A program made the position numbers and the translations under genes. Source: Leptospira limi (lineage in GTDB: Bacteria; Spirochaetota; Leptospiria; Leptospirales; Leptospiraceae). Taken from it: DNA of 64,000 bases. Of the stretch, positions 17,076 to 26,455 are shown piece by piece; position 1 is the stretch's first letter; every line of letters starts with the position of its first letter. The notes under the pieces were generated by a model, which saw nothing but the letters and a program-made list of their open reading frames with translations, was not told the DNA's origin and did not search any database. Location: NCBI RefSeq assembly GCF_026151395.1, contig NZ_JAMQPV010000004.1:186001-250000 (forward strand), given 5' to 3'.

Positions 17076-19455
17076 CTGGAACTAAACCTTTATCTTCAAA
17101 TTCACCTGATAAGGATTCATAGTTTGGAGATAGTTTAATTTTCCATTTTCCTTTTTCTTCGATTAAATCAGAATCCACAATATTTTTGCCACGAAAGATT
17201 GGATTTTCATTCCATTTCATGACAATGTTCCCTTCCGCGTCTTCAGCTTCGATGGTCAAACGAACTGGCTTCACTTTGTTTTTTCCATCCCAATACATTG
17301 CGGTCCAAGGCCCGATAAACTTCTGTATGGCGGATTCACCAAATGTTTTTACTTTTTTAATATCAGGTACAGTCTCTGATAAAACAGCAGTAACGGGAGA
17401 GGAATACAAACTTTCCCCAACTCCTTTTTGAACAGATTGGATCACAAAAAAGTAAAATTCATTTTTGGAAAGGTTTTGTAATTTAAAATTAGATTCTGAA
17501 GTTTCTTTCACAAGACTCCAGTCTTCTTCATTCTTTTTTCTCATCAGAATTTTATAAGAAGTGACCTTTGGAATTACATTCCAACTAAACCAGAGTTCAC
17601 CAGATTTACGATTTTCTGTGATTGTTAATTCAGGAGCCTTTACACTTAAAGACCTCCCTGCAACAAGTGATGCATATCCTATATCTGGTTCAGATGGGAA
17701 ACTATACAACTCCCCATCGAATTCTGCTGTGACAGCATAAAAGGCTTCTTTTCCAGATGGTTCCCCGTCTTTGTAGAGTAAGTCTGTGGTTTTTGCAATG
17801 CGTTGCCAGGAACCATTTGTTTTTCGAAAGATATGATAAGCTGTTGCACTTGGAGAACCTTCCCATTGTAAGACAGTCACACCAGGATACAATCCCTTGG
17901 AAGCGGTGAAATGTTCAGGTCTTGGTTTTAATACCTCAGAAGGATCTAAATGTGCAGATACGTAAAAACTGGACTCTCCTTCTAATTGGTTTCGTTCTGG
18001 AACAACTTGGTAAATTTCATTGTCACCGTTACGACTGGCTTTTAAATCCGTATAAGAATTTTTTTCAGTTTTTCCTAAAAAGCGGAAAATCCTAGCCATG
18101 GCGTTCCATTTGTATACAATGTAAGTGGTAGGAATGGAATGATTGTCCCATTCTAAAATAATGCGGTCATTTGTTGGTGCAACTGATGCTCTTAAATTCG
18201 TGACGGGTAAAATCCCTGCAGGTTTTGTTGGCTCCGACGCATAACCATCGTTTGAGTCAATAGATGGCTTGGATAAATAATTTTCATCTAAACTAGCTAC
18301 TTTGTAATGGTAGGCAGTATTTTTTTGAACACCATAATCATCGAAAAAAGGTTGTTTGGAGAGTCCAACAAGCTGGTATTTCGTATCGATCTTTCGTTTT
18401 CTGTACACTTCGTACCCAATGGCTCGCTTTTCACTCGACCATGAGATTCTAATCCGATCAGAATAATCTCCTCGGGATGCATACACTTCTTTGGGTGGGA
18501 ATAAATTATGTTCACCAAATTCCAATGACTCTAATTCATTCATCAATTTTGATTCTGTGAGTAATTGGTTTCCCTCTGAAGGATTCGCAACATAAATCGA
18601 TTTGGTGTGTTTTGGGAAACTATCATAAGAAATCCAAAGATACCCTTGGTCTCCCCAATTGGTTCCCCAAGTATTCCAAACTTTAAACGCTTTTTTTTTG
18701 TCATTATATCCCAAAATGACAAGGGATTGTGCCCCTAAAACATCTCCATTGCCTTGTTGGAAAACGGCATCTGGTTTTGGATCTAGAAAGTTTTCATAAA
18801 CCAAATATCCTATTAAAACTGGTTTTTTTTCAGCTAATGCAAGTTTTACGGAAGAGAGGTCGTGAGGTTCAATTTTAAAAATTCGCCCAAGTCTAGCTTT
18901 TCGTCCTATTTCTACAATGTTTGCTTTTGGCCGAACCCTCAGATTGTTATTTGATTCATTCATGAGTTCAATCGGAACAGAACCTCTGCTTGTTGCAAGA
19001 ACCAAGGCATCGAGTAAGGAAACTGCTTGGTCTTTTCCACTGTTCAATTGGTTATAAATGAAATTTGCGGAATACAGAAGTTTTTGTCCATTCGCAGAAT
19101 TAGGACCAATGGAAGCTAAATTGCGAATCCCTTTTTTCCCAGCCTCTAAATATGAAATAAGGCCATATCCGACTGTAAAACCTACGTTATCTTTTCCTGT
19201 GCCTTGGTCCATTGGTATAGGAAAGTCCGCACTAAAGTCGATATTGGAAGGTAAGTCGGAAGGGGAAACATCGGAAATATAGGGAGGAATACTTTGGTAT
19301 AAAGCAAATGGGTCTGGAGTCAGCCCTGGTTTTTTTAAAGAAGATTTGGGTTCTGTTTTCCCTGTAATCGGTTTTGTTTGGAAACTAACAACGATTAGCC
19401 CAACAATGAATAATAAAGTACCAATTGCAATTTTTTGTTTTGTATTCCGAAACAT
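17044..19455 (-). CDS. Papain-like (C1) pseudopeptidase with fibronectin type III-like repeats
   Basis: A signal anchor covers residues 8-25. Residues about 60-290 follow the C1 papain layout: DFPIPMDQG with the oxyanion Gln84, then the position six residues later where the catalytic Cys belongs is Asn90 (KDNVGFTVGYG). The histidine position in VLGAQSLVILGYND is Gln243, while the Asn region VWNTWGTNWGDQGYLWI is intact (N261). The fold is thus kept but catalysis is lost. Three or four fibronectin type III-like domains follow at about 315-720 (IRISWSSEKRAIGYEVYRK, VTSYKILMRKK), then a C-terminal beta domain. It is last in a run exbB-tonB-this gene, one base after tonB. A binding or scaffold role in the envelope is likely. 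Confidence 0.85.
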   Translation of the reverse strand: MFRNTKQKIAIGTLLFIVGLIVVSFQTKPITGKTEPKSSLKKPGLTPDPFALYQSIPPYISDVSPSDLPSNIDFSADFPIPMDQGTGKDNVGFTVGYGLISYLEAGKKGIRNLASIGPNSANGQKLLYSANFIYNQLNSGKDQAVSLLDALVLATSRGSVPIELMNESNNNLRVRPKANIVEIGRKARLGRIFKIEPHDLSSVKLALAEKKPVLIGYLVYENFLDPKPDAVFQQGNGDVLGAQSLVILGYNDKKKAFKVWNTWGTNWGDQGYLWISYDSFPKHTKSIYVANPSEGNQLLTESKLMNELESLEFGEHNLFPPKEVYASRGDYSDRIRISWSSEKRAIGYEVYRKRKIDTKYQLVGLSKQPFFDDYGVQKNTAYHYKVASLDENYLSKPSIDSNDGYASEPTKPAGILPVTNLRASVAPTNDRIILEWDNHSIPTTYIVYKWNAMARIFRFLGKTEKNSYTDLKASRNGDNEIYQVVPERNQLEGESSFYVSAHLDPSEVLKPRPEHFTASKGLYPGVTVLQWEGSPSATAYHIFRKTNGSWQRIAKTTDLLYKDGEPSGKEAFYAVTAEFDGELYSFPSEPDIGYASLVAGRSLSVKAPELTITENRKSGELWFSWNVIPKVTSYKILMRKKNEEDWSLVKETSESNFKLQNLSKNEFYFFVIQSVQKGVGESLYSSPVTAVLSETVPDIKKVKTFGESAIQKFIGPWTAMYWDGKNKVKPVRLTIEAEDAEGNIVMKWNENPIFRGKNIVDSDLIEEKGKWKIKLSPNYESLSGEFEDKGLVPEKSQLSFIRE

Positions 19456-19456
19456 C

Positions 19457-20098
19457 TTAATCCTCTTCTAAATCAAAACTGATGGGCAATCTATGAGCCA
19501 TCCGAGTTGGTTTTCCTTTGTCATAACCAGGTGTAAACCTGGCGCGTTGGATGATTTTAATTGCAGCCTCATCAAACCCATATCCTGCTCGTCCCGAAAC
19601 AATTTTCACACCTTGGAGTACACCTTGTTCGTCAACTTGCACCATAACAACAACAGTCTTTTGGCTGATGTTGGCAGCCTTGGCTGCTTCAGGGAAGTAT
19701 GCTTTTAGATCAAAATCAATGATGGGTGTGGGAGGTCTGTCACCGTTAAATGAAAACAAAAATCCATCTTTGTCTGTACCATTCCCTGAAAGTTGGTTTG
19801 GGTTTAAGTCTGAATTATCGGGTTTGTCTTCCGCATCTTTATTCGATCCCTCTACCCATTCTTGTTTTTCGACGGGAGCAGGGCTTGAAGTACCACCAAT
19901 GAGTTCTGGTGGAATTTCTTCAAAGGATACGTCCACATCTTCCAATGAAGTCTCTTGAAACGCTGCTTCACTTGGCAATGTTAGAATAAAATATACCAAA
20001 TAACAAAATACATGTAAACTCACAGAAACAAATAAGCTGGCTCGGAAAAGACCAAACCGCCTGAGTTTGTATTGTAAAAATAATGTAAATGAATTCAT
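19457..20098 (-). CDS. tonB: TonB-family energy transducer
   Basis: The 213 residues have a membrane helix at about 20-42 (ASLFVSVSLHVFCYLVYFIL), an acidic, proline-containing linker and a TonB C-terminal domain at about 125-210. The C-terminal motifs VQVDEQGVLQGVKIVSGRAG, YGFDEAAIKIIQRARFTPGY and GKPTRMAHRLPISF are typical. TonB carries proton-motive energy from ExbB/ExbD to outer-membrane receptors. It lies 11 bases after exbB and one base before the papain-like gene. No exbD is present in the cluster, so the partner must be encoded elsewhere. Which receptor it serves cannot be seen. Confidence 0.93.
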   Translation of the reverse strand: MNSFTLFLQYKLRRFGLFRASLFVSVSLHVFCYLVYFILTLPSEAAFQETSLEDVDVSFEEIPPELIGGTSSPAPVEKQEWVEGSNKDAEDKPDNSDLNPNQLSGNGTDKDGFLFSFNGDRPPTPIIDFDLKAYFPEAAKAANISQKTVVVMVQVDEQGVLQGVKIVSGRAGYGFDEAAIKIIQRARFTPGYDKGKPTRMAHRLPISFDLEED

Positions 20099-20109
20099 GT
20101 AACTAATGT

Positions 20110-20769
20110 TTAGTGGTGAATGTTGGGAGTGGAACTAGAAGATTGGTTGTGTTTTCCACTTGTGATAAAACTTGCATGGATTTCTTTCGAAAGAATTTCT
20201 AATTGTCCTAATACCAGTTTCATTTTACGAGTGAAGTAGTTATTGGCCATCACAACAGGAATCGCAACAGCAAGTCCAGCAGCAGTGGCAAGTAGGGCAG
20301 TGGAAATACTACGCATCACCACTTCTGCTCCAGAGTTCCCTAAAGTACCTAAACCATAAAATGCTTTGATGACCCCAAGCACAGTTCCCAAAAGTCCAAT
20401 GAAGGGGGTGTTGTTCCCAAGAGTGTTGAGAATTGGAAGTCTTTCTTCTAAACTGAGTCGTTCTTTTAGAATTTTCCCTTCCATGAGTTCCGATAAACCT
20501 TTATGATTTTCTTTTTCACGTTCCAAAACAAAATGAATGAATCGTGTATAAGAATTTTCCATAGGATGGCTTTCGAGTAATTTTTCCGTACCTTTTAGAT
20601 CACGGTGGCGAATCAGAAGTGTGAGTGAATCGAGAAGTGATTCAGATTCTTTGTTAAAATTGCGTTTATAAACAATTAACCTTTCGATGAAAACAGCAAT
20701 GGCGAGGATACTCGCGAATAACATCACGAGAAAGATGATTTTTTCACCAATGTCTACGAAATCTTGCAT
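20110..20769 (-). CDS. exbB: ExbB/TolQ/MotA-family proton channel protein
   Basis: The 219 residues have three membrane helices: one near residues 10-30, and two in the C-terminal half around LPILNTLGNNTPFIGLLGTV and ALLATAAGLAVAIPVVMANN. The segment PFIGLLGTVLGVIKAFYGLG is the family signature. ExbB forms the channel scaffold that with ExbD powers TonB. The following tonB supports an ExbB rather than TolQ role. The expected exbD between exbB and tonB is missing. Confidence 0.92.
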   Translation of the reverse strand: MQDFVDIGEKIIFLVMLFASILAIAVFIERLIVYKRNFNKESESLLDSLTLLIRHRDLKGTEKLLESHPMENSYTRFIHFVLEREKENHKGLSELMEGKILKERLSLEERLPILNTLGNNTPFIGLLGTVLGVIKAFYGLGTLGNSGAEVVMRSISTALLATAAGLAVAIPVVMANNYFTRKMKLVLGQLEILSKEIHASFITSGKHNQSSSSTPNIHH

Positions 20770-20875
20770 TTTTTGAACCTTCTAACGGACAGAATCCAAT
20801 TCCTTGGACAACAATCAAAGAGAAAATTTGCGTAAAAAATACTTCGGTTGATCCCAATTCGACCCCAAAGAAAGA

Positions 20876-22756
20876 ATGATTCCAAGGATTGGTATGAAGG
20901 CAAAAAACATTCTTCTGAACAGTTTTGGGGTTCTTTTCATCGGTTTCGGCGTTTTTCTCGTCGTGTTCTATGCTACAAAATCTTGGGAGGCCTTCCTCCA
21001 AATTTGTCCCAACAAGGATTTTTTGTCTTGGGACGAAAACATACGACTGAACCAAGTCCTCGACCAGTATGTCGATTTTCGAAATGGAAATTGGTTTTAT
21101 GGCATGCTGCCATTTTTGGAAAGCCCCACTTGGCCTCCGTTACGTTCGCTACTAACATTCGTTACTTTGTATTTACCAATTGATGCTTATGAAACCTATC
21201 GAGATAGTTTTCTTGGACTATTCTTTTTGATCTTAGTGTATCCAAGTTTGGTGTATACATCGTTTAGGATGACAAAATCTCTTTTTTGGTCCGGACTTTT
21301 TTCATCCCTCATTTTTATCCTGACCATCCAAACTGTAGAAGTGCCTGCGTATTCTTTGTCTTCCATGTTGGAAACCCAATCTATGTTTTTTTTACTTCTC
21401 TCTGTTTATGCAATTTACCGTTTGTATGATACAGATAACCGAGAACGTGAGATTGATGGCACTACCAAATGGATGATCTTTGTTTCGCTATTTGGTTTTT
21501 ATTTCACCAAATATCCATATGGGATTTTATTCTTTATGGCATGTTTTGCCTATGAACTCATTCGTTCCCCAGGTAAATACAAAGAAGTAATCCTTTATCT
21601 ATTAAAACAATACGCAAAAGGAATTCGACTTTTATACTTAGTTTTTGTAGTACTCATGGTATTTTCTTTGCCAGTGTTACGAGTTGTCACCAAAATCAAT
21701 TTGAATCAAAAGGGTTTCAAACAGTTTATGTTTGGGATCACCTTGGTTTTGTTTGTTGATCTTTCGGTTTATTTATTCCGAAACCGCGATACCATGAAGA
21801 AAATCTTCCCAAAAACAGCAGTTGTACTTTGGGCTTATGCAATTTTCCCTGCATTTTTATGGTTATTTTTAAATCCAGATAGAGTGAATGCTCTTATCGA
21901 TGCACAGATGATTGTGAATGCATACACAAGGAGTTTTTTCCTGACCCTTTGGACGGAACCAGGAAAAGACCCATCTGTTCCTGGAGTTTTTGATTTCATT
22001 TGGGGATTTAGAACTTTGGTATTATTTTCCACCTTGTCTTTGTTATACTTTTTTGTTCGCACGAAAGAAACAATGTGGAATAAAATCAAAGACCCACTTG
22101 TGGCAGGCACTTTTATTCTATTTTTAGAACTTTTGATTTTGGAACTTACCACAGGGAACAAACAACCAAGGCATGTTCTTCAGTTTATCCCTGCGATTGG
22201 TCTAGTGGGGTTTTTGTGGATTTTACGACTCTACCATTTAGCGGATCACAATTTTCAAAGAATCACTTCTATATCAGTGATCCTACTCACAACTAGTTTT
22301 GTATTTTATAATTCGGTTTACGAACAAGGGATCCTTTCTGGAAAATTTCATGAGACCAAAATGTTTTGTTACCGAGGGATGAATGCAGGTGATTTCCAAC
22401 CGGCAAGAGAAATTGCCGAACATGTGGCTCCTAATAAAAAATACATCCTCATGAATGCCTTCCATTTTACCGAAAAATATGAATCAAAAGGGAGAGTTTT
22501 AGCCTCCGATTTTGATCTGGCGATGAAACTTCGCACTTACAAAGAGGGTATGGTACGAAATGACAACAAATACCGATGGAAAGATTGGACAAATTTTGAT
22601 TCCGTTCTCTTATTAAGTGATGTATGCCCTGATAGTTTTGTTGAAGAAAAATTTGAAAATCGCACAAAAATGTTGAACAGCAAGTCAACATTGCTGTCTA
22701 CTTACAGAGAGAGCTCAGGCATCGCTTGTTTACAAGAATACAAACTGCTTAAATAG
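20876..22756 (+). CDS. GT-C-type integral membrane protein, possible glycosyltransferase
   Basis: The 626 residues contain about ten to twelve membrane helices and a soluble C-terminal part of about 140 residues. The N-terminal loop holds SWDENIR, placed like the Asp/Glu catalytic motif in the first loop of GT-C (PMT/ArnT-like) glycosyltransferases. The region around residues 310-345 is a second hydrophobic block. An inner ATG at 20894 has a better AAGGA ribosome binding site than the ATG used here, so the first six residues are uncertain. It is 12 bases upstream of the RND pump gene. Transfer of a sugar from a polyprenyl-phosphate donor is a guess from topology. Confidence 0.7.
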   Translation: MIPRIGMKAKNILLNSFGVLFIGFGVFLVVFYATKSWEAFLQICPNKDFLSWDENIRLNQVLDQYVDFRNGNWFYGMLPFLESPTWPPLRSLLTFVTLYLPIDAYETYRDSFLGLFFLILVYPSLVYTSFRMTKSLFWSGLFSSLIFILTIQTVEVPAYSLSSMLETQSMFFLLLSVYAIYRLYDTDNREREIDGTTKWMIFVSLFGFYFTKYPYGILFFMACFAYELIRSPGKYKEVILYLLKQYAKGIRLLYLVFVVLMVFSLPVLRVVTKINLNQKGFKQFMFGITLVLFVDLSVYLFRNRDTMKKIFPKTAVVLWAYAIFPAFLWLFLNPDRVNALIDAQMIVNAYTRSFFLTLWTEPGKDPSVPGVFDFIWGFRTLVLFSTLSLLYFFVRTKETMWNKIKDPLVAGTFILFLELLILELTTGNKQPRHVLQFIPAIGLVGFLWILRLYHLADHNFQRITSISVILLTTSFVFYNSVYEQGILSGKFHETKMFCYRGMNAGDFQPAREIAEHVAPNKKYILMNAFHFTEKYESKGRVLASDFDLAMKLRTYKEGMVRNDNKYRWKDWTNFDSVLLLSDVCPDSFVEEKFENRTKMLNSKSTLLSTYRESSGIACLQEYKLLK

Positions 22757-22768
22757 AGATAAGAATTC

Positions 22769-25700
22769 ATGAGTATTGCTTCTTTTTCGATCAAACGCCC
22801 CATTTTCATTTCATCCCTCGTGATCATCATGGTGATCACAGGATATATTTCCTTAAAAAGAATTGGTGTGGATTTATTCCCAGATATCAACATCCCATTT
22901 GTTGTGGTGTCCACTGTGTACCCTGGAGCAGGCCCAGAAGAGATTGAAACATCCATCTCCAAACCATTGGAAGAGGAACTCAGTTCCATCTCTGGACTCA
23001 AAAGGATTACTTCCCGAAACCAAGAAGGAATCTCTCTCGTTTTTGCTGAGTTCAGTTTGACCACTGACATCAAATATGCCGAACAACAAGTACGGGATAA
23101 AACAGCAAGGGTCAAACCACTTTTCCCTGAATCATCAAAAGAACCTCTCGTACAGAGGTTTGATCCCTCAGACCAACCCATTATGCGGATCTCTTTATTT
23201 GCGGATTTGCCAGAAGGTGAGTTGTACGATTTAGCAAAAGAAAAAATCAAAACCAAGTTAGAACAAGTGAATAACGTTGGTGCCGTGAAAATTATCGGTG
23301 GAGCTCGCCGTGAAATTCATATTGAACTTGATCGTAACAAAATCAATGCCTACCAAGTGCCTGCCATTGCCATTGGGAACCAAATCAAAAATTCTGGTGT
23401 GAACATCCCTGCAGGAAAAGTAGAAGGTGGAGAAAAGGAAACTTCTTTTCGTACGGTTGCAAAATACGATTCCTTATCCCAAATTGAGAACACAGTTGTT
23501 TCGTTTGGTGGTGAATTCGGTAGAGGGGTACTTGTCAAAGACCTTGGCCAAGTTAAAGACACATTACAAGACCGCCAGACTCGTGGTCTTTTGTACGCTC
23601 CCATTAAAACAGAAGAACACGAAGAACCATCCATCATTGGAAAATTATTATTCAAATACGATGCTCCGAAAAAGGAGCGAGTTCAAAAAACAGCACTTTT
23701 TCTAGATGTTTATAAACAATCGGGAGCAAACACCGTTGAAGTGGCGGATGGTATCATAACAAAAATTAATACTATCAATGACCAAATCAAAGATATGAAA
23801 GGCACTCCGAAAGTCATTCTCATACGAGATGGCTCAAAATGGATCCGAGCTAACATTGAAGATGTAACTCTCGCCATTATTCTAGGGATTTTTCTTGCTG
23901 TTTTAGTTGTGTATCTTTTTCTCGGGAACGTTCGTTCTACCATCATCACTGGTATGGCTCTCCCAAACTCAATGTTAGGTGCCTTTATCATCATGTATGC
24001 TATGGGATTTACCATGAACGTGATGACACTTCTTGCCTTATCACTTGCGGTAGGTCTTTTGGTTGATGATGCCATTGTGGTTAGGGAAAATATTTTCCGT
24101 AAACTAGAAGAAGGGGAATCGGTCATTGTTGCTGCCCGAAAAGGAACAGAAGAAGTAACCTTGGCGGTCATTGGTACCTCTCTCACCGTGATTGCGGTTT
24201 TTCTTCCCATTGGATTTTTATCGGGAATTGTGGGTCAGTTTTTCAAACAGTTCGGACTCACCGTTGTCTTTGCCATGATCATTTCACTTTTTGATGGTCT
24301 GACAGTTGCACCAATGTTATCTGCTTATTTTGCAGGTAAAACTGACATTCATAAAGAAAAGAATTTTGTCCTACGTTATTTTGATAAGTTTCAAGATTTC
24401 TTGGACAGAATGTACGCAATCATTATGAAGTTTGCCTTAAAAAAACCATGGGCAGTGATTTTACTTACAATTCTTACACTCGTCACAAGTATTTTCTCAC
24501 TTGCCTTTGTGAAAAAGACCTTCCTTCCTGCAAACGATCAGGGAGAATTTATGGTGAATGTGGAGATGGCACCAGGGACTTCCTTAACAGGAACTTCTGA
24601 AGTGGTAGAACAAATCCAAAATGAAATCATCAAAAACGTTCCCGAATTAGAATTATTGGCAACAGTTGTGGGGAATAGTGATGGAGAATCCAATATCGCT
24701 ACGATCGGTGTCGCGTTACTCCCTTCTGAATATCGAAAACGTACAACAGCTGCTGTAAAAGACAAAATCAGAGATCTTCTAAAAGCATATCCACATGCAA
24801 GACCGAAAGTGAACGACTATTCTGCGATTGGTGGTGGTGTCCAATATCCATTCAACCTTAACTTAAAAGGGGAAAATTTAAAAGATTTGGAAACCTATTC
24901 CTTTAAGGTAATGGATGAACTCAGGAAAATTCCAGACTTAACTGATGTGGACACAACTTATAGAACAGGAAAACCAGAATTCCAAGTGGTACCAGACCGT
25001 GCCAAAATGCAAACCGTTGGAGTGGTGGCAGGGGTGATGGGAGCAGAACTTCGTTACCACATCGAAGGGGGAGAAGTTGCCAAATACCTTGAAAATGGAA
25101 TTGAATATGATGTTAGGTTACGTCTGAAAGAAGACCAACGAAATTTACGTAAGTCTTTTTATGAAACAAGAGTGCCAAACATTCAAAACAAACTCATTCC
25201 TCTAAGTGCAATTGCAGATGGTAAGGAAAGTTCCTCCCCTGCAAGGATCATTCGTGAAGACAGATCAAGGGTTGTACCTATCAATGCAAACCTTGCGCCA
25301 GGTGGTGCCATAGCATCAGCTTCTGAATCTGCTGTCAAAATCCTAAAGGAAAAATTACCACCACCTCCTGGGATTACATATTCCTTTGTGGGACAATCTG
25401 AAGACTTCAAAGAGTTGTTACAAAACATCGTTCTTGCCTTTGGGATGGCGCTCATCTTCATTTATCTTGTGTTAGCTTCACTTTATGAGTCATTTATCAC
25501 ACCAATCACGATTTTATTTGCCATTCCTCCGGCAATTTCGGGTGCCTTTTTTGCACTTGCTTTAACTGGTGAAATGTTAAACTTATTTAGTATGATTGGA
25601 CTCATCTTACTCATGGGACTTGTTGCTAAGAACTCCATTTTACTTGTCGACCATGCGATGCTTGCCATGAAAGAACATGGAATGTCTAGAAACGATGCTA

Positions 25701-25972
25701 TCTTTGATGCTGGTGCAAAACGTTTGAGACCAATCCTTATGACATCCCTTGCGATGATTGCCGGGACATTGCCGATTGCACTCGGGATTGGTGAGGCATC
25801 TAAATCGAGAACTGCAATGGGGATTGCCATCATTGGTGGACTCATCCTATCGACACTGATCACACTCATTGTGGTACCTGCCGTTTTTGGATACATTGAT
25901 AGGCTCAGAGAGAAAATTGAAGGAGCCTTCCGTCCAGATTACGAAATCCGACCTGAGGATTTAGAAGGATAA
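22769..25972 (+). CDS. RND-family efflux pump, AcrB/HAE1 type
   Basis: The 1067 residues are of AcrB size. The N-terminus ASFSIKRPIFISSLVIIM and GVDLFPDINIPFVVVSTVYPG are signature. Two sets of six membrane helices flank two large periplasmic loops. TM4 carries the proton-relay aspartates in LAVGLLVDDAIVV at about residues 425-437. The second half has GLVAKNSILLVDHA and TSLAMIAGTLPIALG. Such inner-membrane pumps need a periplasmic adaptor and an outer-membrane channel, neither encoded nearby. A terminator follows at once. Substrate cannot be deduced. Confidence 0.95.
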   Translation: MSIASFSIKRPIFISSLVIIMVITGYISLKRIGVDLFPDINIPFVVVSTVYPGAGPEEIETSISKPLEEELSSISGLKRITSRNQEGISLVFAEFSLTTDIKYAEQQVRDKTARVKPLFPESSKEPLVQRFDPSDQPIMRISLFADLPEGELYDLAKEKIKTKLEQVNNVGAVKIIGGARREIHIELDRNKINAYQVPAIAIGNQIKNSGVNIPAGKVEGGEKETSFRTVAKYDSLSQIENTVVSFGGEFGRGVLVKDLGQVKDTLQDRQTRGLLYAPIKTEEHEEPSIIGKLLFKYDAPKKERVQKTALFLDVYKQSGANTVEVADGIITKINTINDQIKDMKGTPKVILIRDGSKWIRANIEDVTLAIILGIFLAVLVVYLFLGNVRSTIITGMALPNSMLGAFIIMYAMGFTMNVMTLLALSLAVGLLVDDAIVVRENIFRKLEEGESVIVAARKGTEEVTLAVIGTSLTVIAVFLPIGFLSGIVGQFFKQFGLTVVFAMIISLFDGLTVAPMLSAYFAGKTDIHKEKNFVLRYFDKFQDFLDRMYAIIMKFALKKPWAVILLTILTLVTSIFSLAFVKKTFLPANDQGEFMVNVEMAPGTSLTGTSEVVEQIQNEIIKNVPELELLATVVGNSDGESNIATIGVALLPSEYRKRTTAAVKDKIRDLLKAYPHARPKVNDYSAIGGGVQYPFNLNLKGENLKDLETYSFKVMDELRKIPDLTDVDTTYRTGKPEFQVVPDRAKMQTVGVVAGVMGAELRYHIEGGEVAKYLENGIEYDVRLRLKEDQRNLRKSFYETRVPNIQNKLIPLSAIADGKESSSPARIIREDRSRVVPINANLAPGGAIASASESAVKILKEKLPPPPGITYSFVGQSEDFKELLQNIVLAFGMALIFIYLVLASLYESFITPITILFAIPPAISGAFFALALTGEMLNLFSMIGLILLMGLVAKNSILLVDHAMLAMKEHGMSRNDAIFDAGAKRLRPILMTSLAMIAGTLPIALGIGEASKSRTAMGIAIIGGLILSTLITLIVVPAVFGYIDRLREKIEGAFRPDYEIRPEDLEG

Positions 25973-25976
25973 GAGA

Positions 25977-26012
25977 AATCTCACCCTTAGATACGGGTGA
26001 GATTTTCATTTT
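25977..26012 (+). terminator. Rho-independent terminator after the RND pump gene
   Basis: A ten-base perfect stem AATCTCACCC/GGGTGAGATT with an eight-base loop (25977-26004) is followed by a T-rich stretch. It lies six bases after the pump stop codon. Confidence 0.88.
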
Positions 26013-26052
26013 AAACTTGCCCAAACATTGATTTTGGTGTTCTCTAGCATTC

Positions 26053-26413
26053 ATGTCTAGCGAACGCCGCATTTACAATCGTATCTCTGAAAAAGTCCAT
26101 CTCACCTACCGTGTGATCCAATCGGGTGCAGGTTCGGCTCAGTTTTTGCCTAGTGACAAAGGGGAAGGTGACTCACAAGACATCTCTGAAGGTGGACTCC
26201 TCTTTCGAACCAAGGAACCAATGCCTATGGGAACAAGGCTTGAATTGGAATTACGATTCCCTGATGTAAAATATGTTTTGTACCCGAAGGCAAAAGTCGT
26301 TCGATTGGAAGAATTTGGAAGGTGCTTTTTATGAAGTCGGACTTGAATTCAACCAAATCTTTGATGATGATAAAAAACTTCTATTGGAACATATCAAAAA
26401 ACTAGAAGTATGA
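26053..26413 (+). pseudogene. PilZ-domain protein, interrupted by a one-base frameshift
   Basis: The frame from the ATG gives 93 residues with the PilZ opening RRIYNRISEKVHLTYRV (the RxxxR cyclic-di-GMP contact), SQDISEGGLLFRTKEP (the DxSxxG-type motif) and KAKVVRLEE. It then runs into FGRCFL and a stop at 26334. Shifting by one base at the TTT at 26314-26316 restores a typical PilZ ending, EGAFYEVGLEFNQIFDDDKK, to a TGA at 26411-26413, giving about 119 residues. The lost part contains the YEVGLEF strand. This may be a sequencing error, a recent mutation or, less likely, a programmed shift. The likely ancestral role is cyclic-di-GMP binding. Confidence 0.8.
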
Positions 26414-26455
26414 AGAAAGTCTTCATTCCCTACCAAACAAAGTATTGGTAGATTT

